Shown here piece by piece: positions 36,109-45,755 of a stretch of 45,755 nt of DNA. Position 1 is the stretch's first letter. The number at the start of each line of letters is the position of its first letter. The notes beneath the pieces were generated by a model. That model was not told the origin of the DNA. It did no database searches and worked only from the letters and a program-made list of their open reading frames with translations. The DNA is taken from assembly GCA_902622705.1 (NCBI GenBank), contig CACNQT010000007.1:1-45755 (forward strand), written 5' to 3'. Source of the DNA: an uncultured Prochlorococcus sp. (GTDB lineage Bacteria > Cyanobacteriota > Cyanobacteriia > PCC-6307 > Cyanobiaceae). Position numbers and translations under genes: made by a program.

Positions 36109-38025
36109 ATGCCAATCATTACTTTACCTGATGGTTCAAAAAAGGTTTTTGAAAAATCTGTAACTATTCTAGAAATTGCAGAGTGTATAGGCGCTGGATT
36201 AGCTAAAGCAACAATTGCTGGGAAAGTAAATGATGTTCTTTTTGATGCAACTATTCCTATAAAAACAGATTCCAAAGTTGTAATCATCACATCAAAAGAT
36301 AAAGAAGGAATTGAAATAATAAGACATTCCTTTGCTCACCTTATTGGTCATGCAGTTAAACAAATTTACCCTAATATTAAAATGGCAATTGGGCCTGTAA
36401 TTGAAGATGGTTTTTATTACGATATTTTTTCTGAATACAGATTTACTCCTGAAGATTTAATAAAAATCGAGAATAGAATTAATAAATTAATAAAAACAAA
36501 CTATGACGTTGAAATTTTACAAGTTTCTAAAGAAGAGGCAATTAAAACTTTTAAAGAAAGAGATGAGACTTTTAAATTAAGAATAATTGAAGAAATTCCT
36601 GAAGAAGGTCTCATCAATTTATACAAGCACGAAGAATATATCGATATGTGTAGAGGGCCTCACGTTCCTAACACTAGACATTTGAGACACTTTAAATTAC
36701 TTAAATTATCAGGTTCATATTGGAGAGGTAATAGTGAGAATGAATCATTACAGAGAATATATGGAACTGCATGGGCAAAAGAAAAAGAACTCAATGACTA
36801 CTTAACAAGAATTGAAGAAGCGGAAAAAAGAGATCATAGAAAACTTGGTAAAAAGCATTTACTATTTCATATACAAGAAGAATCTCCAGGAATGATTTTT
36901 TGGCATCCAAATGGATGGACAATCTACCAAGTATTGGAAAAGTATATTAGAGAAATACTCAAAAAAAATGATTATTTAGAAATTAAAACACCACAAGCTG
37001 TTGATAAATCTCTTTGGGAAAAATCTGGTCATTGGGAAAAATTTAGAGATGATATGTTCACTACCGCATCAGAAAATCGAACATATGCAATTAAACCGAT
37101 GAATTGTCCATGCCATATTCAAGTGTTTAATCAAGGTTTAAAAAGTTATAAGGATTTACCTATTCGTCTTGCTGAATTTGGTTCTTGTCACAGAAATGAG
37201 CCCTCTGGCGCACTACATGGCTTAATGAGAGTACGAAACTTTACTCAAGATGATGCACACATATTCTGCACAGAAGAGCAAATTCAAGAAGAGGTATCTA
37301 CTTTTATAGATCTTGTTTTCGAGGTTTATAAAACTTTTGGTTTTGATGAAATTATTATCAAATTATCAACACGTCCCGAAAAAAGGGTAGGTAGTGAAGA
37401 TATTTGGGATAAATCAGAAGAGGCTCTTACCAAAGCTCTCGATAATAAGAATCTAAAATGGGAGCTACAACCTGGAGAAGGTGCTTTTTATGGTCCAAAA
37501 ATAGAATTCTCGTTAAAAGATTGTCTTAATAGAGTCTGGCAATGCGGAACAATTCAGGTTGATTTCTCAATGCCTATTAGATTGGATGCAACTTATGTAG
37601 ATATTGATAATGAAAAAAGGAATCCAGTTATGCTACATAGAGCTATTTTAGGCTCATTTGAGAGATTTATAGGAATCTTAATTGAACAATACGAGGCAAA
37701 ATTTCCAATTTGGCTTGCGCCTTATCAAATAATTTTGTTGAGCATTACCGATAGAAATATTCAAAAATGTTTAAAGTTTAATGAATTTATAAATAATAAT
37801 GGTTACCGATCAAAAGTTGATATTAGGAATGAAAAAATAGGATATAAAATTAGAGAGGCAACTCTTGGAAAAATTCCTTTAATTGGAGTTATTGGAGATA
37901 AAGAAGAAGAAATTGATTCAGTTGCCTTAAGAGCTTTGGATGGAACAAATTTAGGAATTTTCAATTTACCTAATCTATACAAATTAATGGATGAATTAAT
38001 AGAAAAAAAAGGGAGAACAGAATAA
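36109..38025 (+). CDS. thrS: Threonyl-tRNA synthetase
   Basis: ThrS charges tRNA-Thr and edits mischarged serine. The 638-residue enzyme has an N-terminal TGS domain (about 1-62), an editing domain with [12 protein letters not shown] (the HxxxH pair) and CRGPHVPNT, and the class II catalytic core with [29 protein letters not shown] in shortened form, and [14 protein letters not shown] as motif 3. A C-terminal anticodon-binding domain starts near 540. All zinc ligands appear to be present. It starts 3 bases after the trpS stop. Confidence 0.97.
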   Translation: MPIITLPDGSKKVFEKSVTILEIAECIGAGLAKATIAGKVNDVLFDATIPIKTDSKVVIITSKDKEGIEIIRHSFAHLIGHAVKQIYPNIKMAIGPVIEDGFYYDIFSEYRFTPEDLIKIENRINKLIKTNYDVEILQVSKEEAIKTFKERDETFKLRIIEEIPEEGLINLYKHEEYIDMCRGPHVPNTRHLRHFKLLKLSGSYWRGNSENESLQRIYGTAWAKEKELNDYLTRIEEAEKRDHRKLGKKHLLFHIQEESPGMIFWHPNGWTIYQVLEKYIREILKKNDYLEIKTPQAVDKSLWEKSGHWEKFRDDMFTTASENRTYAIKPMNCPCHIQVFNQGLKSYKDLPIRLAEFGSCHRNEPSGALHGLMRVRNFTQDDAHIFCTEEQIQEEVSTFIDLVFEVYKTFGFDEIIIKLSTRPEKRVGSEDIWDKSEEALTKALDNKNLKWELQPGEGAFYGPKIEFSLKDCLNRVWQCGTIQVDFSMPIRLDATYVDIDNEKRNPVMLHRAILGSFERFIGILIEQYEAKFPIWLAPYQIILLSITDRNIQKCLKFNEFINNNGYRSKVDIRNEKIGYKIREATLGKIPLIGVIGDKEEEIDSVALRALDGTNLGIFNLPNLYKLMDELIEKKGRTE

Positions 38026-38034
38026 TTTAAATTA

Positions 38035-39069
38035 ATGAATTTTCTCGCTTGTGATTTAGGAGGTACTAAGGTTCTTTTAGGAATATATACAAAAGATATA
38101 AATGATGATTCGCCTAAATTAATATTCAAAAAAAAATATCTATCTTCTGATTGGGATTCTTTTGAATTTATCTTAGAAGATTTTCTCAAAAATGAATGCA
38201 AAAATATTACTCATCCTTATTCTGCATGTTTCGCCGTAGCGGGTCCTTTATCTAACAACAAAGCAAAAATCATTAACTTGTCGTGGAATATTTCTGGAAA
38301 TGCTTTAAAGAACAAATTTAATTTTAAAAGCTGCGAGCTAATAAATGATTTCGCAGTCCAAATATATGGAATACCTTATTTAAATAAAAATCAATACTAT
38401 ACAATTCAAGATGGATCACACTCTGAAGGTCCTAATAATGATTTGCATGCCATTGTTGGTGCGGGGACTGGTTTAGGCATTGCAAGAGGCATAATATCAG
38501 GGGAAAAGGTAAAAGTTTTAGCTAGTGAAGGCGGTCATGTTGAGTACTCGCCAAAGTCAAAATTAGAATGGGAACTAAAAATTTGGCTTAAGAATTATCT
38601 AAAAGTTGAAAGGATTTCTTGTGAAAGAGTTGTTAGCGGTAGTGGCTTATCAAGAATTGCCGAATGGAGACTAAGCAAACCTGACGCCCAAAACCATCCC
38701 ATACAAAAATATTTAAAAGAAATTAAAATTTCTGATGCTGCAAGAAAAGAACTACCTGAAAAAATTTGTAATCTTTCTAAAGAAGGGGATCAACTAATGA
38801 TTGAAGTTGAGAGGATTTGGTTAGGCACTTATGCCTCTTTATTGGGAGACGTTGCTCTTCAAGAATTATGTTTTGGCGGATTATGGATTTCTGGCGGGAC
38901 CGCACCAAAACATCGTAAAAACTTTAAATCAGATTTATTTATGAAACAATTTTTCGATAAGGGAAGATTAAAAGATATTCTTAAAACAATACCTGTGAAA
39001 GTAATTTTAGATGAAGAGTTTGGACTTTATAGTGCAGCCTGCAGAGCAAAAATGCTTTTAAAAACTTAG
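38035..39069 (+). CDS. glk: Glucokinase
   Basis: This 344-residue enzyme phosphorylates glucose to glucose-6-phosphate with ATP. It has the phosphate-1 motif CDLGGTKVLLGIY, the sugar-binding region with LINDFAVQIYGIP, the GAGTGLGIARGI motif and GGHVEYSPKS, all as in the Glk (not ROK) family. A C-terminal GLWISGGTAPKH matches the adenosine motif. It follows thrS by 9 bases and precedes thrB by 7, so it is within the operon. Glucose uptake and use by Prochlorococcus is known, which gives the enzyme a substrate. Confidence 0.92.
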   Translation: MNFLACDLGGTKVLLGIYTKDINDDSPKLIFKKKYLSSDWDSFEFILEDFLKNECKNITHPYSACFAVAGPLSNNKAKIINLSWNISGNALKNKFNFKSCELINDFAVQIYGIPYLNKNQYYTIQDGSHSEGPNNDLHAIVGAGTGLGIARGIISGEKVKVLASEGGHVEYSPKSKLEWELKIWLKNYLKVERISCERVVSGSGLSRIAEWRLSKPDAQNHPIQKYLKEIKISDAARKELPEKICNLSKEGDQLMIEVERIWLGTYASLLGDVALQELCFGGLWISGGTAPKHRKNFKSDLFMKQFFDKGRLKDILKTIPVKVILDEEFGLYSAACRAKMLLKT

Positions 39070-39076
39070 AAACGAA

Positions 39077-40024
39077 ATGTCTATTCCAGAAGTAGGTAAA
39101 AAAATAAGGGTTAGAGTACCTTCTACAACTGCCAATTTAGGGCCAGGGTTTGACTGCCTTGGTGCAGCATTAGATTTATATAATGAATTTATTTTCACAA
39201 GAATCGAAGGTGATGGAGATAGATTTGATTTGATAATGGAAAGTACAGATGGTAATCACTTAAGAGGCGGACCTGAAAACCTAGTTTTTAGAGCTGCTCA
39301 GAAAGTATGGGAGAGTGCAAATATGACTTCTTTTGCACTTGAAGCAAGAGTTAAGCTCGCTGTGCCTCCTGCTCGAGGACTTGGGAGCAGTGCTACAGCA
39401 ATAGTTGCTGGACTAATCGGAGCAAATGCAATAATGGACTCCCCCCTTTCTAAAGAAAAACTCCTTGAACTTGCCATCGATATTGAAGGTCATCCTGATA
39501 ATGTCGTTCCCTCTCTACTAGGTGGACTTTGTTTGACTGCACGGACATCTTCTCAAAGGTGGAGAATCATAAAATGTGATTGGCACGATTCCATTAAAGC
39601 TGTTGTAGCTATACCTGCCATCCGATTAAGCACGAGTGAAGCAAGGAAAGTAATGCCTAAAAATGTACCGATATCTGATGCAGTAACAAATATGGGAGCG
39701 CTTACTTTATTACTAAATGGCTTGAAAACAGGAAATGAGGAATTAATTAAAGAGGGAATGTTTGATAGGCTACATGAACCTTACCGATGGAAACTTATTA
39801 AAGGAGGAATGGAAGTCAAAAATGCAGCGCTTCAAGCAGGAGCATTAGGGTGTGCAATTAGTGGGGCTGGACCAAGTATCTTAGCGTTGTGTAAAAAGGA
39901 CAATGGCAAAATCGTCAGTAATGCAATGGTTAAAGCTTGGGAGAAGTCAGGTGTAGCAAGTAGAGCGCCATATTTAAATGTTCAAACAATAGGCAGTCAA
40001 ATTAGCACTATCTCTAGTAAGTAG
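39077..40024 (+). CDS. thrB: Homoserine kinase
   Basis: ThrB phosphorylates homoserine in threonine synthesis. This GHMP kinase of 315 residues has VRVPSTTANLGPGFDCLG at the N-terminus, the ATP-binding loop PPARGLGSSATAIVAGL at about 96-112, and GHPDNVVPSLLGG and ISGAGPSILAL. The size is standard. It ends the trpS-thrS-glk-thrB run, which then gives way to a 79-base gap with a likely promoter for ndhD. Confidence 0.97.
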   Translation: MSIPEVGKKIRVRVPSTTANLGPGFDCLGAALDLYNEFIFTRIEGDGDRFDLIMESTDGNHLRGGPENLVFRAAQKVWESANMTSFALEARVKLAVPPARGLGSSATAIVAGLIGANAIMDSPLSKEKLLELAIDIEGHPDNVVPSLLGGLCLTARTSSQRWRIIKCDWHDSIKAVVAIPAIRLSTSEARKVMPKNVPISDAVTNMGALTLLLNGLKTGNEELIKEGMFDRLHEPYRWKLIKGGMEVKNAALQAGALGCAISGAGPSILALCKKDNGKIVSNAMVKAWEKSGVASRAPYLNVQTIGSQISTISSK

Positions 40025-40047
40025 TTTTACTTAGGCATTTTTAATGT

Positions 40048-40053
40048 TATAGT
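40048..40053 (+). promoter_or_regulatory. Likely -10 box of the ndhD promoter
   Basis: TATAGT lies in the gap between thrB and ndhD and fits the TANNNT -10 form. Transcription would begin near 40060, leaving a leader of about 44 bases. No clear -35 element is seen. Confidence 0.4.
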
Positions 40054-40103
40054 CTCAAGCTAGTACAACTTCAACTAGAATAAAAAAATTATTCATTCCA
40101 TAA

Positions 40104-41645
40104 ATGAATTTAGAATCTTTTCCTTGGCTATCTTCTATTGTTTTACTGCCTATAATTGGGGCAATAATAATGCCTTTCTTAAGTTCGAAGGAAGGAGAAG
40201 ATAATACACTACCAAGAAATATCTCATTGAGTTTTTTATTTGTAGATTTTTTACTGATAATAGGCGTACTTTTCCAAAAATTTAATCCTTCAGATAGCTC
40301 CTTGCAACTTTTAGAAAGAGCTGAATGGCTTCCTTCAATAGGCTTAGAATGGTCTCTTGGTGTAGATGGGTTATCTGCTCCATTAATAGCATTGAGTGGA
40401 TTGATTACATTTTTATCAGCCGCAGCAAGTTGGAAAATAAAGAAAAAATCTAATTTATATTTTGCTCTTTTATTAGTTCAAGCATCGGCTCAGGCGCTCG
40501 TTTTCCTATCACAAGATTTCTTATTATTTTTCTTGGCTTGGGAACTTGAATTGGTTCCGGTATATCTTCTTATTGCTATATGGGGAGGGAAAAAGAAATT
40601 ATATGCAGCTACTAAATTTATCCTCTACACTGCTTTGGCTTCTTTGTTAATTCTAATAAGTGGTTTAGCTCTCGCCTTGAGTGGTGATACATTTACTTTA
40701 AATATTACCGACTTAACCAACAAACACGTCTCAGGTAGCCTAGCATTATTATCCTATCTAGGATTCTTAATTGGTTTTGGAGTAAAACTACCTATCTTTC
40801 CACTTCATACTTGGTTACCAGATGCACATGGAGAAGCGAATGCTCCAGTATCAATGTTACTTGCTGGAATACTTTTAAAGATGGGAGGCTACGCTCTCTT
40901 AAGATTCAATGTTCAAATACTACCTGAAGTTCATCTTCAAATTGCGCCTGCATTAATTATTCTTGGAATCATTAATATAATTTACGGAGCACTAAATGCA
41001 TTTGCACAAGATAATGTTAAAAGGAGAATTGCATGTAGCTCAGTGAGTCATATGGGTTTTGTTCTATTAGGGATTGGAGCTGTAGATGCATTAGGTATAA
41101 GCGGAGCAATGCTCCAAATGATTAGTCATGGACTTATCGCTGCAGCAATGTTTTTTGTTACAGGCTCATTCTATGAAAGAACAAATACCCTTTCGATACC
41201 AAATATGGGCGGTTTGGCAAAGGTTTTGCCAATAACTTTTGCTTTTTTCTTAACAAGCTCTTTGGCCTCTCTGGCACTACCTGGGATGAGCGGTTTTATA
41301 AGCGAAATAACAGTTTTTTTAGGTATCACTAGTCAAGAAGGCTTCAGCTCTATCTTTAGATCGATTACGATTCTTATTGCAGCCATAGGTTTAGTCCTAA
41401 CACCAATATATCTACTATCAATGTGTAGAAGAGTATTCTTCGGACCTAGAATTCCTGCACTAGCAACAGTTAAAGAGATGAATGGTAGAGAATTGACGAT
41501 AGGTTTCAGTTTATTGCTGCCTACTTTAGTTATTGGGTTTTGGCCGAAAATCGCTATAAATTTATACGAATCCTCAACCAATGCTCTCAGTCAGCAGCTA
41601 ACTTTAGCTAAATTAGTGGGATTATTACCAAATTTAGTAAATTAA
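40104..41645 (+). CDS. ndhD: NAD(P)H dehydrogenase subunit 4 (NdhD)
   Basis: NdhD is a proton-translocating membrane subunit of the cyanobacterial NDH-1 complex, active in cyclic electron flow and respiration in the thylakoid. The 513-residue protein has about fourteen hydrophobic segments. The conserved Glu of the fifth helix is within [21 protein letters not shown] in shortened form, the discontinuous-helix region includes [22 protein letters not shown], and [11 protein letters not shown] follows, all Mrp-antiporter-family marks. The likely type is the NdhD1/D2 respiratory/cyclic form, but this is a guess. The M3 peptidase begins 13 bases later. Confidence 0.93.
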   Translation: MNLESFPWLSSIVLLPIIGAIIMPFLSSKEGEDNTLPRNISLSFLFVDFLLIIGVLFQKFNPSDSSLQLLERAEWLPSIGLEWSLGVDGLSAPLIALSGLITFLSAAASWKIKKKSNLYFALLLVQASAQALVFLSQDFLLFFLAWELELVPVYLLIAIWGGKKKLYAATKFILYTALASLLILISGLALALSGDTFTLNITDLTNKHVSGSLALLSYLGFLIGFGVKLPIFPLHTWLPDAHGEANAPVSMLLAGILLKMGGYALLRFNVQILPEVHLQIAPALIILGIINIIYGALNAFAQDNVKRRIACSSVSHMGFVLLGIGAVDALGISGAMLQMISHGLIAAAMFFVTGSFYERTNTLSIPNMGGLAKVLPITFAFFLTSSLASLALPGMSGFISEITVFLGITSQEGFSSIFRSITILIAAIGLVLTPIYLLSMCRRVFFGPRIPALATVKEMNGRELTIGFSLLLPTLVIGFWPKIAINLYESSTNALSQQLTLAKLVGLLPNLVN

Positions 41646-41658
41646 ACTATTTTAATAA

Positions 41659-43746
41659 ATGGATACTTCAATTTTTAAATATGGAGAACTACCAGAATTT
41701 GAAAAATTTACTCCCGAAAACATAAGTAAACAATTTCCCATAGTACTAGAGAAGATAGCCGATGACTTAAAAAATATAGAGAAAAATTTATCTAATTATT
41801 TGGTTCAAAATAACTTAAATTGGGATAAGGTTATGGTTCCCTTAAATGAAGTGAATGAAATTCTGAGATGGAGTTGGGGAGTAATAAGTCACTTAAATGC
41901 TGTAAATAATTCTGAAAAGCTTAGAGATATTTATTCAAAATTTCAGCCTGAGATTATTAGCTTAAGTAACAAATTCGGACAAAGTAAAATAATTTACAAT
42001 TCTCTAGTAAAGCTTAAAGAGACAAATAACTTTGATCAAATCAAAAACAGAATTTTAGACAAAGAAATACTTGAGATGCAACATAGAGGAATTTCTCTAC
42101 AAAATAATGATCAAGAAGAATTCAACAATATTTCAGAAAAGCTTGGAAAGCTATCAACAGACTTCAGTAACAATGTTCTTGATGCTACTAATAAATGGTT
42201 TTTAATGTTAAATAAAAAATCTGAAGTTGATGGCCTTCCTGAACGTGTACTTGAACTGATGGCAATTTCTGCGCACAAGCACTTAAAAAAAGATAAAGAA
42301 GTTGATAGTAAAAATGGCCCTTGGAAATTAAGTCTAGATATTCCAACTTATACTTCATTCATGACGTATGCCACCGACCGTAACCTTAGGGAAAAACTTT
42401 ATAAGGCATTCGTTGGTAGAGCGTCCCAAGGAGAAAAAAATAATTCTCAAATCATTGAAGAGATATTATTTCTTAGAACTAAACAGGCTAATCTTCTCGG
42501 TTATAAAAGTTGGGCAGAACTAAGTTTGTCAACGAAAATGGCAAAAGAAATCAAAAATGTTGAAAACCTTTTAGAAGAATTGAGAGAACCCGCATACAAA
42601 ACTGCAAAAATTGAATTAGAAACGCTCGATAAGTTTTCTAAATCTAATGGTTTTCCAAAATCACAGAGTATTGAGCCATGGGATATTAGTTATTGGTCTG
42701 AACTTCTTAGAAAAGAAAAGCTCAATTTGGATCAAGAGTCTTTAAGACCTTGGTTCCCACTAGATGATGTTTTGAAAGGTTTATTTAAATTAAGCGAAAA
42801 GCTTTTCGAAATTAAGGTAGTAGAGGCAACTGATGAAGCGCCTTTATGGAATGATGACGTTTTATTTTTTAATATCCTCAATAGAGAAGATAATAAAATA
42901 GCATCTTTTTACCTCGATCCATACTCTAGGCCTGAATCAAAAAGAGGAGGGGCTTGGATGGATGAATGTTTGAATAAAAATAATATTGGCAAAAAGATAC
43001 TCCCCGTAGCTTATCTTGTTTGTAATCAGACTCCACCATCAAAAGATAAACCTAGTTTGATGAGTTTTGAAGAAGTTCAGACACTTTTCCACGAATTTGG
43101 TCATGGTCTTCAACACATGCTTACTACAGTAAATCTTCCTCAAGCAGCTGGCATTAATAATGTTGAATGGGATGCAGTGGAACTTCCAAGTCAATTTATG
43201 GAAAACTGGTGTTTCCATAAAAATACACTTTTAAATATTGCTAGGCACTATAAAACAGGAGAAAAATTATCCGATGAAAATTTTGAAAAGCTTCTAAAGA
43301 ATAGAACTTTTAATTGTGGTTTGGCTACTCTTAGGCAACTACATTTTGCAATTACAGACCTCAGATTACACAGTAGTATTGATAAAAACAAAGGTAAAAC
43401 AGCAGATGAAATAAGAAGAGAAATTGCAAAGCAAACTACTGTTATTGACCCTATTCAAGAAGATCAATTTCTTTGTTGTTTTAGTCATATATTTTCAGGC
43501 GGATACTCTGCAGGATATTACTCCTATAAATGGGCTGAAGTTTTAAGTGCAGATGCTTTTTCAATGTTTGAGGAGGCTGATTTGGAAAACTCTGAAGATT
43601 TAAAGTTAATAGGAAAGAAATTTAAAGATACAATACTTAGCTTGGGTGGAAGCTTACCTCCATTAGACATATTCAAACTATTCAGGGGAAGAGAACCGCA
43701 AACAGATTCTTTAATAAGACACTTAGGTCTATCTGGAGCTACATAA
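41659..43746 (+). CDS. prlC: M3-family oligopeptidase (oligopeptidase A-like)
   Basis: This 695-residue zinc peptidase degrades short peptides in the cytoplasm, as part of protein and signal-peptide turnover. The zinc motif is HEFGHGLQHML beginning at His478, with the third ligand Glu in WDAVELPSQFMENWCF some 28 residues later. SGGYSAGYYSYKWAEVLSADAF near the C-terminus, given in shortened form, is the substrate-binding loop of the family. There is no signal peptide. It follows ndhD by 13 bases and overlaps the convergent lipase-like gene by 8. Confidence 0.93.
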   Translation: MDTSIFKYGELPEFEKFTPENISKQFPIVLEKIADDLKNIEKNLSNYLVQNNLNWDKVMVPLNEVNEILRWSWGVISHLNAVNNSEKLRDIYSKFQPEIISLSNKFGQSKIIYNSLVKLKETNNFDQIKNRILDKEILEMQHRGISLQNNDQEEFNNISEKLGKLSTDFSNNVLDATNKWFLMLNKKSEVDGLPERVLELMAISAHKHLKKDKEVDSKNGPWKLSLDIPTYTSFMTYATDRNLREKLYKAFVGRASQGEKNNSQIIEEILFLRTKQANLLGYKSWAELSLSTKMAKEIKNVENLLEELREPAYKTAKIELETLDKFSKSNGFPKSQSIEPWDISYWSELLRKEKLNLDQESLRPWFPLDDVLKGLFKLSEKLFEIKVVEATDEAPLWNDDVLFFNILNREDNKIASFYLDPYSRPESKRGGAWMDECLNKNNIGKKILPVAYLVCNQTPPSKDKPSLMSFEEVQTLFHEFGHGLQHMLTTVNLPQAAGINNVEWDAVELPSQFMENWCFHKNTLLNIARHYKTGEKLSDENFEKLLKNRTFNCGLATLRQLHFAITDLRLHSSIDKNKGKTADEIRREIAKQTTVIDPIQEDQFLCCFSHIFSGGYSAGYYSYKWAEVLSADAFSMFEEADLENSEDLKLIGKKFKDTILSLGGSLPPLDIFKLFRGREPQTDSLIRHLGLSGAT

Positions 43747-44332
43747 TAATTTCATTGATTATTTTGTCAACCACACATTTATTCCTTACAAGATTTCTAT
43801 GTTTATAAACTTTAACTGATATTTTCTTTCCAAAATTTAAATTAGTCCACCAGCCCGGGAAAACCATTAAATCCCAGTAAGTAAAAAAATTTATACACTC
43901 GATATCATCAAGAAGAAAATCATTATTTGCAAGTTCTATCAAAAATTTACTTTTTATTTTCATTTCTGATATTCCTCTAAAAGGGTATTTCGGTATTAAT
44001 TGAGCCATCAATGTACCTTTATGAGGAGAACCTATAGATATTAATCTTCTTGTTCTTTTATATCCATTAAATTTTTGAAGCCAGTTCCTGCCAATTATTC
44101 CTCCCATAGAAAATCCTAAAATATCTATTTCTTTTTCTAAACCGTATTTCTCTAAAATTAATTCGTTTAATATATTTGTTAAATCAATAATTGAAGTAAT
44201 TCCATATGAATGATTAAGAGTTGGGGCAAAATACTCAATTCCAATTTCATCAAGTTTTGAGGTTATAGAAGAAAAAATCCTTGAAGTATTCCAAAGACCA
44301 TGAATCAAAATAATTGGATTTCTTTTTTCCAA
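43739..44332 (-). CDS. Lipase-like alpha/beta hydrolase
   Basis: This 197-residue protein has the alpha/beta-hydrolase pattern: IILIHGLWNT at the oxyanion hole, nucleophile Ser75 in LGFSMGGIIG, a plausible acid at Asp154 and base at His178. It resembles small esterases or lipases of the class 2 type and acyl-transferase-like proteins in cyanobacteria. The ISIGSPHKGTLMAQ segment is typical of lipases acting on lipids. The substrate is unknown. It lies 5 bases after folB on the same strand and ends inside the M3 peptidase gene by 8 bases. Confidence 0.75.
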   Translation of the reverse strand: MEKRNPIILIHGLWNTSRIFSSITSKLDEIGIEYFAPTLNHSYGITSIIDLTNILNELILEKYGLEKEIDILGFSMGGIIGRNWLQKFNGYKRTRRLISIGSPHKGTLMAQLIPKYPFRGISEMKIKSKFLIELANNDFLLDDIECINFFTYWDLMVFPGWWTNLNFGKKISVKVYKHRNLVRNKCVVDKIINEIIM

Positions 44333-44337
44333 AACTT

Positions 44338-44706
44338 TTAATTATTTTCAAGAATTCTTACTATTGAGACCTTCCCATCAAAACCAACAATTGGAGGATT
44401 ACATTTTGTCAAAATAATTTTAATTTTTGAAAGATTAAATTCGCTATCAATAATTTCTAAAATTGCCTTTGAATATTTTTCGATTGTAAAACAATATATT
44501 TTCTTAGATTGACCTTTTAAAATTTCAACTAATTTTGAATAGTCAACTGTTTTTTTAATATCATCATTTGCAGTACACTTTTCAAAATCAGTCCACAAAA
44601 ATATATCCAAACTAAATAATTGTCCTAATTTCCTTTCTTCATCAAGAACGCCAACCCTAGCCCAAAGTTTAATATTCTCAATTTTTAAAAATGTTTCCAT
44701 CTTCAA
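44338..44706 (-). CDS. folB: Dihydroneopterin aldolase
   Basis: FolB cleaves dihydroneopterin to the hydroxymethyl pterin used in folate synthesis. The 122-residue protein has the pattern LWARVGVLDEERKLGQLFSLDIFL in shortened form, with the pterin-contacting Glu in ERKLGQ, then VDYSKLVEIL and a later IKIILTKCNPPIVGFDGKVSI, whose Lys corresponds to the catalytic lysine. Its length is standard. It is 5 bases downstream of proA and 5 upstream of the lipase-like gene, a tight three-gene run. Confidence 0.93.
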   Translation of the reverse strand: MKMETFLKIENIKLWARVGVLDEERKLGQLFSLDIFLWTDFEKCTANDDIKKTVDYSKLVEILKGQSKKIYCFTIEKYSKAILEIIDSEFNLSKIKIILTKCNPPIVGFDGKVSIVRILENN

Positions 44707-44711
44707 AAGTT

Positions 44712-45755
44712 TTAAAGATCTTTATGTGTATAGATAGCTTTTCCAGATGAAAAATGATCAACTATATTTCCATCACCTTTTAGAAAATATTTATAAGTTA
44801 TCAAACCTTCTAGACCTACAGGCCCTCTTGGCGGCAGAGTTTGAGTAGATATCCCAACTTCAGCTCCGAATCCATATCTAAACCCATCTGCAAACCTTGT
44901 AGAACAATTATGAAAAACGCCTGCACTATCAACTATATTCATAAATTTATTAGCAGTAATTGTATTTTCAGTAATTATTCCATCTGTGTGTCTTGAACTA
45001 AATTTTTGAATATGAGTTATTGCCTCATCAAGATCATCAACAATTTTTATTGATAAAATTAAATCTAAATATTCAGTTTGCCAATCCTCTAAACTAGCTT
45101 CGTACTTTAAACCTAATTCAACTGATCTTTTATCTCCTATTAATTTAACATCATTAGAATTAAACAAAGGTATGGCTTTTTCTAAAAAAGCTGGAGCGAT
45201 ATCTTTATGAACTAATAAAGTTTCAATAGCATTGCATGCTGCAGGATATTGAATTTTACTATCCAAAGCAACTGATAAAGCCATCTCGAGATTTGCCTCA
45301 TTATCTATAAACAAATGACAAATTCCATCAGCATGGCCTAGCACAGGTATTTTTGTATTGTCCTGAATAAATTTAACTAATTCATTACTTCCTCTAGGAA
45401 TAATTAAATTAATATATTTCTCAAGATTTAACATCGACATGCTGTCTTTTCTGCTTGTTAATAAACAAATTGCATTTTTATCAAGACCTGATTCAGATAA
45501 CCCCATTTGTAAGGCATTAACTATTGCAATATTTGTTAAGTTGGCTTCACTACCACCTTTTAGCATTACTCCATTACCTGATCTTATGGCTAAAGAACTA
45601 ATCTGCATAACAGCATCAGGCCTTGATTCAAAAATAACACCTAATACTCCGATTGGCACAGTTTTTCTTTCTAAGATCAATCCCTTTGAAAGCTCTCTAT
45701 TAATTTGAACTTGATTTACAGGATCAGCTAAGTCTCCAACTTTTCTTACTCCTCG
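44712..45755 (-). CDS. proA: Gamma-glutamyl phosphate reductase, N-terminus cut by the window
   Basis: ProA reduces gamma-glutamyl phosphate to the semialdehyde in proline synthesis using NADPH. The frame is open to base 45755 and begins [12 protein letters not shown], so only the last 347 residues are present and the first 70 or so lie beyond the edge. [16 protein letters not shown], the catalytic-cysteine region [25 protein letters not shown] and the C-terminal [10 protein letters not shown] fit ProA. An apparent start at 45680 (TTG) is internal. FolB follows after 5 bases. Confidence 0.96.
   Translation of the reverse strand, partial: RGVRKVGDLADPVNQVQINRELSKGLILERKTVPIGVLGVIFESRPDAVMQISSLAIRSGNGVMLKGGSEANLTNIAIVNALQMGLSESGLDKNAICLLTSRKDSMSMLNLEKYINLIIPRGSNELVKFIQDNTKIPVLGHADGICHLFIDNEANLEMALSVALDSKIQYPAACNAIETLLVHKDIAPAFLEKAIPLFNSNDVKLIGDKRSVELGLKYEASLEDWQTEYLDLILSIKIVDDLDEAITHIQKFSSRHTDGIITENTITANKFMNIVDSAGVFHNCSTRFADGFRYGFGAEVGISTQTLPPRGPVGLEGLITYKYFLKGDGNIVDHFSSGKAIYTHKDL

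Noticed and set aside
1-45755. tRNA, rRNA, CRISPR, insertion sequence, prophage or restriction-modification genes
   Set aside because: I looked through all gaps and gene products and found nothing that supports any of these.

Overview
The window is about 31-32% G+C by eye, densely packed and almost free of non-coding DNA. Most genes read as orthologues of marine picocyanobacterial genes: a prochlorophyte Pcb antenna protein, a lycopene cyclase of the kind that makes alpha-carotene, NdhD, solanesyl diphosphate synthase, MenB/MenD for phylloquinone, and several short cyanobacterial DUF proteins. The best fit is a high-light-adapted Prochlorococcus marinus chromosome. This rests on base composition, gene content and remembered family features, not on a search. 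I see no tRNA, rRNA, IS element, prophage or CRISPR array. Both ends cut genes: an MscS-type channel on the left and proA on the right.

Layout. 1-6.5 kb: MscS channel 3' end, a protochlorophyllide-reductase-like SDR, lycopene cyclase, a second SDR, a MUG113/GIY-YIG-like membrane protein, a GST-like protein, a small conserved protein and a GltS-type glutamate symporter. 6.5-11.8 kb: the pcb gene with a clear hairpin terminator, a 331-base upstream gap, a cluster of very small genes (one with a helix-turn-helix look), hisS, a ten-residue-repeat protein ending in a DUF3721-like domain, and a DnaQ-like exonuclease. 11.9-19.1 kb: a DUF1350 gene on the plus strand, then on the minus strand acs, sds, murI, an amidase, a nitrilase-family gene and comB; amidase and murI sit head to tail with cell-wall roles. 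19.3-22.9 kb, plus strand: aroA, an MnmC-like methyltransferase, glmU. 22.9-28.4 kb, minus strand: murF, glgA, menB, menD. 28.5-29.4 kb: lepB and a DUF760 gene. 29.4-34.5 kb, minus strand: an apparent five-gene operon, DUF697 membrane protein, mntC, mntA, mntB, DUF4336 protein. 34.7-43.7 kb, plus strand: an RG-rich small protein, trpS, thrS, glk, thrB, ndhD and an M3 peptidase. 43.7-45.8 kb, minus strand: proA, folB and a lipase-like hydrolase.

The genes are mainly housekeeping: light harvesting and pigment chemistry, quinone and isoprenoid synthesis, cell-wall precursors, amino acids, aminoacyl-tRNA synthesis, and metal uptake. The metal transporter has the His-His-Glu-Asp ligand set of manganese binders, which fits the demand of photosystem II. 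I do not see a clear undescribed system. The most unusual items are comB, which has no ATG, GTG or TTG able to give a full-length protein and seems to start at ATT; the nuclease-like domain fused to membrane segments; the 6 x 10-residue repeat protein; and a P-loop-less GTPase-like DUF697 protein at the head of the manganese operon.
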